64,000 nt of DNA from Arthrobacter hankyongi (GTDB lineage Bacteria > Actinomycetota > Actinomycetes > Actinomycetales > Micrococcaceae), in contig NZ_JAKLTQ010000001.1 of the NCBI RefSeq assembly GCF_022012395.1, positions 186,001 to 250,000 on the forward strand, in the 5' to 3' direction. Positions within the stretch are counted from its first letter, which is position 1, and each line of letters begins with the position of its first letter. Made by a program: the position numbers and the translations under genes. A model generated the notes under the pieces. It was not told the origin of the DNA and searched no databases. It worked only from the letters and a program-made list of their open reading frames with translations. This document shows, one piece after another, positions 54,024 through 62,284 of the stretch.

Positions 54024-56141
54024 ATGAGCGCATTCTTCAGGTCCTGGAACACGGCAGCACCGATGCCCGCCTCGGCGCAGCGGCGCGGCATGTGTGCCCG
54101 ACGCCGCTGGCGCCCCGGCACGGCGCTGAGCCTCGCCGTCGTTTTGGCTGCCCTGCCTGGCACGGCCAATGCCGCGCCCAACCCGCTGATCGCCGAATTC
54201 GAACAGGGCTCGCCGGGAGCCGGGGACCCCTACTTCCCGCTCGCCGGCAACGGTGGCTACGACGTCGGGCACTACCAGCTGGACCTGGACTACAACCCGC
54301 CCACCGATGAACTCAACGGCCACGCCACGATCACTGCCCGGGCCACGCAGGATCTGTCCTCGTTCAATCTGGACCTGCGGTCGCTGACGGTCCATGCGGT
54401 GCAGGTGGACGGGGTCACGGCCGCCTGGACCCATACGCCGGACGGGGAACTGACCATCATGCTGCCGCAGGGCATCCGGCGCGGGCAGCGGTTCACGACG
54501 GTCGTCGAATACGGCGGAGTCCCGAAGCCGATCACGAAACCCGGGCAGGCAGGCTTCATCCACACCGCCGACGGTGCGGTGGTCACCGGACACCCGCTCA
54601 GCGCGCCGACCTGGTTCCCGGTCAACAACACGCCGCGGGACAAGGCCAGCTTCAGCTACCGGATCACGGTCCCGGACAACTGGGAAGTAGTAGCCAACGG
54701 TGCGCTGCGCAAGATGTCCCGCCAGGCCGGGCGCACCACGTTCAACTGGGCGGCGGATGAGCCGATCGCGCCCTACCTCGCCTCGATTAGTGTCGGCCGC
54801 TTCGACTTCCGCGACTACACCCGCGCGGGCGTCCACTACTGGGACGCCATGGACCCGGCACTGGGGAAACTGGTGCTGCCGCGCAACGGAAACGGACTGG
54901 CGTGGTCCCAGACCGCAGATGCCTCGTACAAGCGGCTGTCGCGGACCATCAGCGTGCCCAAGGACGGCGCAGAGCTGGGTTTCTGGATGGAGCGGGACAC
55001 CGAACCTGGCTGGGATTTCGCGTTTGTGGAGGCCCGGGTGGCGGGCACGGACAAGTGGACCACGTTGCAGGACAGCACCGGCCATGCAAGCCAGGACACC
55101 GGGCTGTCCTGCCCCGCCTGGCACGCGGTGCATCCGTTCCTGAAGCATTACCAGAGCGCCGGCGGCAAGGGCGGCTGCAAGCCCAGCGGCAGCACGGGCG
55201 CATGGTGGGCGGCCAGCGGCTCCAGCGACGGCTGGGAACAGTGGCGGGTTGATCTGGGCCGCTTCGCCGGCAAGGACGTGGAGCTGGCCATCACCTATGC
55301 CAGCGACATCTCCGGCCAGCACGACGGCGTGCTGCTCGAAGACATCAAGGTCTCCACCGGCGAGGGTTCCACGTCCTTCGAACCGGACCGTCAGCGGGAC
55401 CGGCTCAACGGCTGGAAAGCCACCGGCGCGCCGAAGGGCAGCCCGGAGAACGGCAACGACTGGACGGCCGGAGTCTCCGCGCCACGCTCGATCGGGTCGA
55501 AGGTCAAGGAAGCCCTCTCCCGCCAACCCCGCATCATCCACTTCCTGTCCAAGCTCTTCGGCACGTACCCCTTCAAGGAAGCCGGCGGCGTGGTCACCTC
55601 GGCGGAGGGGCTGGGGTTCGCGATGGAAAGCCAGTCCCGGCCGCTGTACTCCAAGGATTTCTTCTACGACGCCGCCGGGGCGGACTCGCTGATGGTCCAC
55701 CAGCTCGCCCACCAGTGGTTCGGCGGAGCGGTTTCCCTCGACAGCTGGAAGGATGCCTGGCTCGCCGATGGCTTCGCCACTTACGCGCAGTGGCTGTGGA
55801 ACGAGGACCGCGGCCTGGGCACGGCACAGCAAACCCTGGAGTTCTACGCCGATATTCCGGCCAAGGACCAGTTCTGGGACCTCAAGGTGGCAGATCCCGG
55901 TCCCGACAACGTCTTTGACCCAAGCCTGCAGACACGCGGTGCCATGGTGCTGCAGCAACTGCGCACCACCGTGGGCGACGACGTGTTCTTTTCAATCATG
56001 CGCCGCTGGATGAAGGAACACAGCGGGGGCAATGCCTCCACCGCGGACTTCATCCAGCTGGCGGAGCGAGCTTCCGGGAAAGACCTGTCCAAGCTGTTCA
56101 GTATCTGGCTGTCCACCGCAGGCAAGCCCGGCGTGCTGTAG
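54024..56141 (+). CDS. Secreted M1-like metallopeptidase with altered zinc motif
   Basis: 705 residues from ATG 54024 behind GGGGAG. A basic N-region and hydrophobic segment (about residues 33-52, ending ANA) form a signal peptide. Residues 60-270 are an M1 N-terminal beta domain. A lectin-like insertion of about 150 residues follows (SQTADASYKRLSRT to EGSTSFE), like those of secreted actinobacterial M1 and immune-inhibitor-A enzymes. The catalytic motif is HQLAHQW (His559, Gln560, His563) instead of HExxH, and the third ligand is Asp582 (LADGFA) instead of Glu. Loss of the catalytic Glu suggests a weak or inactive enzyme, perhaps a binding protein. Confidence 0.88.
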   Translation: MSAFFRSWNTAAPMPASAQRRGMCARRRWRPGTALSLAVVLAALPGTANAAPNPLIAEFEQGSPGAGDPYFPLAGNGGYDVGHYQLDLDYNPPTDELNGHATITARATQDLSSFNLDLRSLTVHAVQVDGVTAAWTHTPDGELTIMLPQGIRRGQRFTTVVEYGGVPKPITKPGQAGFIHTADGAVVTGHPLSAPTWFPVNNTPRDKASFSYRITVPDNWEVVANGALRKMSRQAGRTTFNWAADEPIAPYLASISVGRFDFRDYTRAGVHYWDAMDPALGKLVLPRNGNGLAWSQTADASYKRLSRTISVPKDGAELGFWMERDTEPGWDFAFVEARVAGTDKWTTLQDSTGHASQDTGLSCPAWHAVHPFLKHYQSAGGKGGCKPSGSTGAWWAASGSSDGWEQWRVDLGRFAGKDVELAITYASDISGQHDGVLLEDIKVSTGEGSTSFEPDRQRDRLNGWKATGAPKGSPENGNDWTAGVSAPRSIGSKVKEALSRQPRIIHFLSKLFGTYPFKEAGGVVTSAEGLGFAMESQSRPLYSKDFFYDAAGADSLMVHQLAHQWFGGAVSLDSWKDAWLADGFATYAQWLWNEDRGLGTAQQTLEFYADIPAKDQFWDLKVADPGPDNVFDPSLQTRGAMVLQQLRTTVGDDVFFSIMRRWMKEHSGGNASTADFIQLAERASGKDLSKLFSIWLSTAGKPGVL

Positions 56142-56159
56142 ACCGCCGGCGCCGGCCGG

Positions 56160-56468
56160 TCAGGCCCGGGGTGGTTCCTGGCCGGCCGGAAATTGCGGCT
56201 CGCCCAGCACCCTCAGATGCTCGTTGTACTCGTCGATGGAGAGCTCGCCGCGGGCAAACCGCTGGTCCAGGATCTGCCGGGCCGGGCTGCGCGGCGGCGG
56301 GAGCACCTTGTGCCCGGCCGGACCCGCCACGGCCCACTCCGGGCCCTGTACAGACCGGCTGCCGGTGAAGGCGCGCACCACCAGCGTAGCCAGCAGCGCA
56401 ATGATGGCCACCAGCAGCAAGCCGAATATCCAGGCCCAGCCCATTTCAAACCAGTATCCCCGCATCAT
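56160..56468 (-). CDS. SHOCT-domain membrane protein
   Basis: 102 residues, ATG 56468 behind AAGGAG. One membrane helix (about residues 12-35), a linker, and a C-terminal SHOCT motif (SPARQILDQRFARGELSIDEYNEHLRVLGE). SHOCT helices occur at the ends of many small membrane proteins and may drive oligomerisation. Convergent with the M1-like gene. Confidence 0.9.
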   Translation of the reverse strand: MMRGYWFEMGWAWIFGLLLVAIIALLATLVVRAFTGSRSVQGPEWAVAGPAGHKVLPPPRSPARQILDQRFARGELSIDEYNEHLRVLGEPQFPAGQEPPRA

Positions 56469-56585
56469 GCTGACTCTCCTTTAATCCCGGAAACGCATGG
56501 CCGACGAGTCGGTCGTACGGCCAGAATACCCGCAGGCCATGGGAAGAAATAGGGGCCGGGGCAGCTGGCCCGGCCGTCCCGCCGT

Positions 56586-56927
56586 TCACCGGTTCAGATT
56601 GACGATGATGTCATTGCCGCGGGTGTCGATCCGGCGCATGCCCACTTTCCCGATGGACGCGGTGGAACCAATCAGCAGGCAGGAGTCGAAGCTGTCCCGG
56701 TAGATGTGGACCGGCCCGAATTCGCCGGCCCAGACGCCGTCAGCGCTTTCGGCGTAGAAACAGAAGTACCGGTTCCCGGTGTTGAGCACGTGGGCCGTAC
56801 TGCCGGGTCCGATGACCCACCAGCCGCGGGTACCCCACTGACCGTCCTGGGCGCAGGCATCCGGGGCGTAGAACATCACCGCCACGTTCACGCTGCTGGA
56901 CGTATTGTTCCGGAACCGGACCTCCAC
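56586..56927 (-). CDS. DUF1036-like protein
   Basis: 113 residues from GTG 56927. Beta-rich. The pattern VRFRNNTSSSVNVAVMFY, GTRGWWVIGPGSTAHVLN and RYFCFYAESADGVWAG resembles DUF1036 proteins. No signal peptide. It starts 6 bp after the stop of the 76-residue gene, so it is the second gene of that transcript. Function unknown; expression is probably tied to the protease cluster through the shared promoter motif. Confidence 0.75.
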   Translation of the reverse strand: MEVRFRNNTSSSVNVAVMFYAPDACAQDGQWGTRGWWVIGPGSTAHVLNTGNRYFCFYAESADGVWAGEFGPVHIYRDSFDSCLLIGSTASIGKVGMRRIDTRGNDIIVNLNR

Positions 56928-56933
56928 TGCCGC

Positions 56934-57164
56934 TCACCGCCCCGGTTCCGGCTCGATACGGACCAGTTCGGCCACCGTCATCGTCGGGATGTCCTCCAGG
57001 CTGCGCGGCGGCAGGGCCGCGGAGCCTGCGCCGTAGGTTTCCTCCGGCCGGTGCTCGGCGTGCTCCGCCTCGCGGCCCATGCGCTGATCCACTTCCAGCG
57101 GGGCGGTGCCGCCAAAAGCCTCCGTGGGATCCGGTTCCCGGGCAGGGCCGTGGTGCTTGGACAT
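56934..57164 (-). CDS. Small hypothetical protein (76 aa)
   Basis: 76 residues from ATG 57164 behind GGAGGAAAAC. Not recognised. Hydrophilic, rich in Glu, Pro, Arg and His, probably disordered, with a C-terminal segment LEDIPTMTVAELVRIEPEPGR. First gene of a two-gene transcript whose promoter carries the phased GTAAC-type heptamers. It could be a regulator, chaperone-like partner or inhibitor of the neighbouring hydrolases; this is speculation. Confidence 0.65.
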   Translation of the reverse strand: MSKHHGPAREPDPTEAFGGTAPLEVDQRMGREAEHAEHRPEETYGAGSAALPPRSLEDIPTMTVAELVRIEPEPGR

Positions 57165-57232
57165 GTTTTCCTCCACAGTGTTCCGGGGCCAGGACGACAA
57201 GTCTGCAGGCGGCGTGCCCGGCTGCCTCTGCC

Positions 57233-57264
57233 ACTGTAGGCACGGCGCGTTATCGGCGCGTTAC
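57233..57264 (-). promoter_or_regulatory. Activator site and -10 box, minus-strand promoter
   Basis: On the minus strand: GTAACGC (57258-57264), 4 bp, ATAACGC (57247-57253), 8 bp, then TACAGT (57233-57238). The same layout occurs at 57285-57316 and 61071-61102. The -10 lies about 69 bp before ATG 57164. Confidence 0.7.
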
Positions 57265-57284
57265 GGCGGCCGGCCGCCGCCCAA

Positions 57285-57316
57285 GTAACGGCGTTGTAAC
57301 GGCAGGCGGCTATACC
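57285..57316 (+). promoter_or_regulatory. Activator site and -10 box before the metzincin gene
   Basis: GTAACGG (57285-57291), 4 bp, GTAACGG (57296-57302), 8 bp, then TATACC (57311-57316), 56 bp before GTG 57373. Heptamers cover the -35 position, as expected for an OmpR- or SARP-type activator. Confidence 0.7.
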
Positions 57317-57372
57317 GGCCATGCGGCACGATGTACCGCTGGTGGAACCCGGACAGACCCAAGGAGACAACG

Positions 57373-58059
57373 GTGAGCGAAAACAACCAGAACCACTTCT
57401 GCACGATCAGGACTGCCGCACCGACCGAGGGCAATACCAAAGCGGCACTGCTCAACGAGTCCCGGTGGGACGTTTCCCGGATCAAGATCGGGTTCCTCGA
57501 AGGTGATCCGGACCTGCGCCGGCGCGTCCTGGCAGTGGCACAGGAATGGACCGGGCCGGACATGGCCAACCTGGAATTTGCCTCGGCCAGCGACACCGAC
57601 GCCGACCTGCGGGTTGCCTTCGAGCAGGGCAATGGATCCTGGTCCTATTTGGGGACCCATGCCCAGCAGATTCCGGTGTCCGAGCCGACGATCAACTTTG
57701 GCTGGCTCACCCCGGATTCGGACGACGACGAACTGCGGCGCGTGGTGCTGCACGAGTTCGGGCACGCCATCGGACTCATCCACGAACACCAGAATCCGCA
57801 GCGGCCGATCCAGTGGAACCGCGCAGCGGTCATCGCCGACCTCTCCGGACCGCCGAACAACTGGTCGCCGGAGACGATCGAGCACAACATCTTCGAGAAA
57901 TACGATCCGGCCGCGCTGACCAGCACGGACACCGACAGCCAGTCCATCATGATGTATCCGATCCCTGCGTCCTGGACCACCGATGGTTTCTCCGCCGGTC
58001 TGAACAGCAATCTGTCCGACACGGACAAGGAATTCATCCGGACCGCCTATCCGTGGTGA
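57373..58059 (+). CDS. Metzincin-type zinc metalloprotease
   Basis: 228 residues from GTG 57373 behind AAGGAGAC. Zinc motif HEFGHAIGLIHEHQNP (His127, His131, His137) and Met-turn SIMMYPI mark an astacin/matrixin-like protease. No signal peptide or propeptide is seen: the mature-like domain starts by about residue 30 (WDVSRIKIGFLEGDPDLRRRVLAVAQEW). It could therefore act in the cytoplasm, leave by another route, or need activation. It leads a transcript with the caspase-like gene (18 bp later). Confidence 0.9.
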   Translation: MSENNQNHFCTIRTAAPTEGNTKAALLNESRWDVSRIKIGFLEGDPDLRRRVLAVAQEWTGPDMANLEFASASDTDADLRVAFEQGNGSWSYLGTHAQQIPVSEPTINFGWLTPDSDDDELRRVVLHEFGHAIGLIHEHQNPQRPIQWNRAAVIADLSGPPNNWSPETIEHNIFEKYDPAALTSTDTDSQSIMMYPIPASWTTDGFSAGLNSNLSDTDKEFIRTAYPW

Positions 58060-58077
58060 GCTGACGGCAGGGCAATC

Positions 58078-60480
58078 ATGGCCGACTACGCGGTGGTGGT
58101 GGGCATCTCCCACTATCCCCAGCTGTCCCTGGACGACCTGCAGGCCCCGGACCGCGATGCCCAGGGCATCTATGACTGGCTGGTGGATCCCGACGGCGGA
58201 AGCGTGCCGCGGGAGAACGTGCGGTTCGTCCGCCAAGCGGACTTCGGACCGCCGGCGCCCGGGGACAGCGTGGAACCGACGGAGGCCCGGGTCCAATCCG
58301 CTTTGAACTGGGTGGCAGACCAGACCCGCAACACGATGGGAGACCGGCTGTACCTGTACTTTTCCGGCCATGGCTTTGCCCCCGTGCTGGAGGAAGGGGC
58401 GATTTTCACCGCGGAGGCGGACCTGGACTGGCCGCACCACGTCTACGCCTATGATTGGCTCCGCTGGTTCCGGCAGGCCCTGGAGTTCCGCGAGTATGTC
58501 CTCTGGATGGACTGCTGCATGAACTTCCAGCGGACCGTTCCAGTCAACAAAGTGGAGCGCCGCCCGGTGACCGGCACCGGTGTGCCCGGACCAGTGTTCG
58601 TGGGCATCGCGGCACAGACCAAGAGCGCCTTGGAATACACCATGGACGACGGCAACGTGCACGGGGTGTTCAGCTGGACCCTGCTGAAAGGCCTTCGGGG
58701 GGCAGCCGCCAACGACCGTGGCCGGATCACCGGCGAAAGCCTCAAGTCCTTCCTGCACGGCGCCATGCCGGAATTCCTGCCGGACAGCGCAAAGGCGGCG
58801 TCGGCCGTGGACCTGTACCCGTTCATCCGGACGGATGACGGCATCTTGTTCAAAAAGCTGTCCCAACGTCCCACGTTCAATACCGCGCTCAGCTTCCCGG
58901 CCGGCGCCGCGGGCAAGGAACTCAAGATCTGGACCGGCCGGCCGCATGCCGCCGTCGTATCCGAAACCCTGGCCTCCGACCGCTGGGCCGGGACGCTGGT
59001 GCGCGGTCTCTACGTCGCGGAGGTCCCCGGACTCGGGCTGCGCCAGGGCTTCCAGGTTTCCGGTGCCGGGGACGTGCGCGCGGACATTACGTCCGGCGGC
59101 CCGCAGGTCCGGCCCCCTGACCCGGCGGCGCTGTACCGGATCGAGGTCATCGCCGAAAATCCGGCCGCGGCCATCCTGGTCACCGATTACACGCTGAGCC
59201 CGGTCTTGTCCGACACCGGCACGTTGAAGGAACTGGACATGCCCGGGGTCTACAAGATCCGGGTCGAGTTTGGCCGCGATATCAACGCCGTGCGGGAGCA
59301 GGTCGTGCTGCTTGACCGCGACATGTCCAATCCCGCGACGGCCGCGCCCCGGCTGGCATCTCCGGCCCCGATCCCCGGCAGCGCCTTCTCCCGCGACGTC
59401 CACGTCGGCCCGTTCCTGGATGCGGCCCGGCGCCAAGGCACGTTCAAGGAGCCGGTCGCCGGCAATGCCGCCATATCGGTGCTGGCCCGTTACCGGCAGG
59501 CAGACATCGTTCCCGCGGCGGATACTCCGGAGCATCCGCTGGCCGGACTCGAACTGCTGGACGGTTCGGGCGGGACCATCGCCACGCTGGTCGAGGGCAG
59601 CAGCCTTGAGGGCGCGGGTTCTACGGACCCGCAGGCCGTCTGGGAGCAGGAGGTCCCGCCCGGCGTCTACTTCCTGCGCGCCAACCTCGCCGGCGGCCGC
59701 CTGATCGACGGCACCGTGATCGCCAGTCCCGGCTGGGTCACCCAACTGGCCCTGCAGCGCTCGCCTGCCGGCCCCGGGGACGGGACCGGCCCTTCGCCGA
59801 TCGACGACGCCGCCATCTTCATCCGCCCGGCGGGAGGGGAATCGAGGCCGTGGAAGGAGGACAAAGTCATTGAGGGTGCCCGGATCGGGCTCGCCCAAGG
59901 CCGCAACCCGCTGGCACTGGGCCGGGGCACCGAACTGCAGCGGCTGCTGCTCCAGGAGTACGAGGACCCGGTTGCCGGCATCCTCGGCTGCCACCTGCTG
60001 CTGCGTGCCGCCGACTCCTCCTCCGGCCTCCGGCCGGAGGAGGCGCAGCTGCTGGACGCGGCCGTGGCCCGGCTCCGCACGACGCTGGGGCATGGCCATC
60101 CGGACGTGGAAGCCCTGTCCCTGCGCTGCGCCGACGCGTCGCTGCGCCGGGTGGATCCGATCGCGGCACCGCCGGTCTTCGAAGCTGGCTGGAAGCTGCT
60201 CATCGAAGCCAGCTATGCCAATCCGGCCCTGGTCCCGATCCAGCTCTGGCAACAGGTACACGCCGGCGCCTGCTTCGGCGCGTACTTCGCCTGGTCCGCC
60301 GACCAGGCATCCATGGAGAGCCACGGCCGCCAGCTGCTGCAATGGCTGGCCGGTGCCCGGCGGGCCGCCGGTGGACAGCTCTCGGACGAGGCCCGGTCCG
60401 CCGCGCTGGTCCAACTCATTCCGGCAGCCGCGCTGGAGGAGCTGTGGCAGGACCGGCCCGGCATCCTGCCCGTCCCATGA
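58078..60480 (+). CDS. Caspase-like protease (peptidase C14) with C-terminal extension
   Basis: 800 residues, ATG 58078. Residues 1-260 are a caspase/metacaspase-type p20 domain: YAVVVGISHYPQLS, LYLYFSGHGF (His98) and YVLWMDCCMNF (Asp145, Cys146, Cys147). The usual DCCHSG is changed to DCCMNF, so the dyad is kept but the loop differs. Residues 270-600 hold Ig-like beta repeats, and 600-800 a helical region. No signal peptide. The next gene overlaps its stop by 4 bp. A metacaspase beside a metzincin suggests a proteolytic cascade; roles in stress, cell death or phage defence are inferred from the family. Confidence 0.85.
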   Translation: MADYAVVVGISHYPQLSLDDLQAPDRDAQGIYDWLVDPDGGSVPRENVRFVRQADFGPPAPGDSVEPTEARVQSALNWVADQTRNTMGDRLYLYFSGHGFAPVLEEGAIFTAEADLDWPHHVYAYDWLRWFRQALEFREYVLWMDCCMNFQRTVPVNKVERRPVTGTGVPGPVFVGIAAQTKSALEYTMDDGNVHGVFSWTLLKGLRGAAANDRGRITGESLKSFLHGAMPEFLPDSAKAASAVDLYPFIRTDDGILFKKLSQRPTFNTALSFPAGAAGKELKIWTGRPHAAVVSETLASDRWAGTLVRGLYVAEVPGLGLRQGFQVSGAGDVRADITSGGPQVRPPDPAALYRIEVIAENPAAAILVTDYTLSPVLSDTGTLKELDMPGVYKIRVEFGRDINAVREQVVLLDRDMSNPATAAPRLASPAPIPGSAFSRDVHVGPFLDAARRQGTFKEPVAGNAAISVLARYRQADIVPAADTPEHPLAGLELLDGSGGTIATLVEGSSLEGAGSTDPQAVWEQEVPPGVYFLRANLAGGRLIDGTVIASPGWVTQLALQRSPAGPGDGTGPSPIDDAAIFIRPAGGESRPWKEDKVIEGARIGLAQGRNPLALGRGTELQRLLLQEYEDPVAGILGCHLLLRAADSSSGLRPEEAQLLDAAVARLRTTLGHGHPDVEALSLRCADASLRRVDPIAAPPVFEAGWKLLIEASYANPALVPIQLWQQVHAGACFGAYFAWSADQASMESHGRQLLQWLAGARRAAGGQLSDEARSAALVQLIPAAALEELWQDRPGILPVP

Positions 60481-61031
60481 CTGCATCCGGGACGTTCTTC
60501 GAGTATCCGGTCGCCGGGGAACTGGCCGTCTCCTTCCAGCGCTATCCCTATCCCGAGACCGGCCGGCTGAACGCACTGCCCACCAGCCTGGGGGCGCTGC
60601 CGGTCTGCTCCACCGCACCCGGCAGGATCCTGCTCCCCTGCCCGGCCGGCGAGGCATTCTGGATCGGGTTCCTGCCGGCTGCCGGGGCGGCGCCGGCCGC
60701 CGTCGGCCTCCTTGCCGTCACCGGTTCCGGGGACGGGATCGATGCCGTCTCCGGACGGGCGGCCGCACCGGGCGCACCGGATACCTGGTTCCAGGTACCG
60801 CCACGGCGGCAGCTGGAGGGCATCCACCGGCCCGACGGCGGCTGGTGGGCGCTGGCGCGGACCGCCGCGGCGGAGGCCCCGGCCTGCAGCCGGCTGCAGC
60901 TGTGCATCCGCCGGCCCGCCGCCCCGCTGGTGCTAGAGATCGTGCTCACCGACGAACGGGAATTCGAAGCGTCCTGCGGCACGCCGGTCCCGGAACCGGG
61001 CCCGGGCTACGGCGGCTGGCGGCTGCCGTAA
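60477..61031 (+). CDS. Hypothetical protein coupled to the caspase-like gene (184 aa)
   Basis: 184 residues from ATG 60477, overlapping the upstream stop (ATGA). Not recognised. Pro/Gly/Ala-rich, mostly beta-like, no membrane segment; patterns YPYPETGRLNALPTSLGALP and DTWFQVPPRRQLEGIHRPDGGWWALAR. Tight coupling implies it works with or on the caspase-like protein, for instance as a subunit, substrate or inhibitor. Confidence 0.7.
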   Translation: MTASGTFFEYPVAGELAVSFQRYPYPETGRLNALPTSLGALPVCSTAPGRILLPCPAGEAFWIGFLPAAGAAPAAVGLLAVTGSGDGIDAVSGRAAAPGAPDTWFQVPPRRQLEGIHRPDGGWWALARTAAAEAPACSRLQLCIRRPAAPLVLEIVLTDEREFEASCGTPVPEPGPGYGGWRLP

Positions 61032-61070
61032 GACCCCGCAACGGCTGCAGGTGTCCCGTCCAGGTTTCCG

Positions 61071-61102
61071 GTAACAGCCCAGTAACGGCCGTCCGCTACC
61101 TT
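61071..61102 (+). promoter_or_regulatory. Activator site and -10 box before the patatin gene
   Basis: GTAACAG (61071-61077), 4 bp, GTAACGG (61082-61088), 8 bp, then TACCTT (61097-61102), 41 bp before GTG 61144. Same architecture as the two promoters at 57.2-57.3 kb. Confidence 0.7.
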
Positions 61103-61143
61103 CGCCCCATTCACCTAGGTAGATAATCCGAAAGGACGGTGTC

Positions 61144-62277
61144 GTGTCCTACCGCGAACGGGCCGGCTCCCCCGGCCCCAAGAAACTGCTGGCGCTGGAC
61201 GGCGGCGGTATCCGGGGCGTCCTTTCGCTCGAAGTCCTCGCCCAGATCGAGCGGACCCTGCGCGCCGAACTTCGCCACGGGGAAGACCGCGGTGAGGACT
61301 TCGTGCTCGCCGACTACTTCGATTACATCGCCGGCACCAGCACCGGGGCGATCATTGCCGCCGGGCTGTCCTTGGGCTGGCCGGTGGAACGATTGCGCAG
61401 GCTATACGCCCTGAACGGCGAGGAAATGTTCGACAAGGCACTGCTGCTGCGCCGCTACCGGTACAAGTACGACAGCAGCCGGCTGGCCGCCATGCTGCAG
61501 CGCGAATTCGGTGCTGCCACCACCTTGGGCGGAGATCAGCTGCAGACCCTGCTGATGATGGTGCTGCGCAACGCCACCACCGACTCGCCGTGGCCGCTGA
61601 GCAACAACCCGAGGGCCAAATTCAACACGCCCCAACGCTCCGACAACAACCTGGACCTGCCGCTGTGGCAGCTGGTCCGGGCCAGCACGGCGGCACCGGT
61701 GTATTTCCCGCCCGAGATCGTGACCGTGGGAGACCAGGAGTTCGTCTTCGTCGATGGCGGGCTGACCATGTACAACAACCCTGCCTTCCAGCTGTTCCTC
61801 ATGGCCACCTTGGATGCCTACGGTCTCGGATGGGAAACCGGCGAAGGGAAGCTGCTGCTGGTCTCGGTGGGCACCGGTGCCGCGCCCCACGCAAACGCCT
61901 ACCTGGCTCCCGGAGACATGAACCTGCTCTACAACGCTTCCTCCGTGCCGGGGGCGCTGATGTATGCGGCCGCAACCGAGCAGGACCTCTTGTGCAGGAT
62001 CTTCGGCCGCTGCCGCCACGGTGCCGCCGTCGACCGTGAGATCGGCGACCTCCGGCATGACCGCGGACTGATGGACCGGCGGCTCTTCAGTTACGTGCGC
62101 TACAACGCCGACCTGTCCCGGGCCGGGCTCGATGAGCTCGGACTGCCCGACGTCGATCCGCAGTCGGCGCAGCGGATGGACTCCGTGGAGCACATCGGCG
62201 ATCTCCAGCGGATCGGCATGTCCTTGGCCCGCGATGTGGAGGCCGCCCATTTCGAGGGATTCCTGGACCACCAGTAG
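61144..62277 (+). CDS. Patatin-like phospholipase
   Basis: 377 residues from GTG 61144 behind GAAAGGACGG. Lipid acyl hydrolase with Ser-Asp dyad: oxyanion loop DGGGIRG (residues 19-25), nucleophile Ser66 in GTSTG, and Asp204 in VDGGLTMYNNP. No signal peptide, so it probably acts on the inner face of the membrane. Patatins of this type (CapV-like) occur in bacterial defence operons, but no nucleotide cyclase of that kind is adjacent. Seven bp before the glycosyltransferase gene. Confidence 0.93.
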   Translation: MSYRERAGSPGPKKLLALDGGGIRGVLSLEVLAQIERTLRAELRHGEDRGEDFVLADYFDYIAGTSTGAIIAAGLSLGWPVERLRRLYALNGEEMFDKALLLRRYRYKYDSSRLAAMLQREFGAATTLGGDQLQTLLMMVLRNATTDSPWPLSNNPRAKFNTPQRSDNNLDLPLWQLVRASTAAPVYFPPEIVTVGDQEFVFVDGGLTMYNNPAFQLFLMATLDAYGLGWETGEGKLLLVSVGTGAAPHANAYLAPGDMNLLYNASSVPGALMYAAATEQDLLCRIFGRCRHGAAVDREIGDLRHDRGLMDRRLFSYVRYNADLSRAGLDELGLPDVDPQSAQRMDSVEHIGDLQRIGMSLARDVEAAHFEGFLDHQ

Positions 62278-62284
62278 ATCTCCC

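Noticed and set aside
57310-60657. A 1115-residue minus-strand frame opposite the metzincin and caspase-like genes.
   Set aside because: Shadow of GC-rich genes; no motif, and the plus-strand proteins have clear catalytic motifs.
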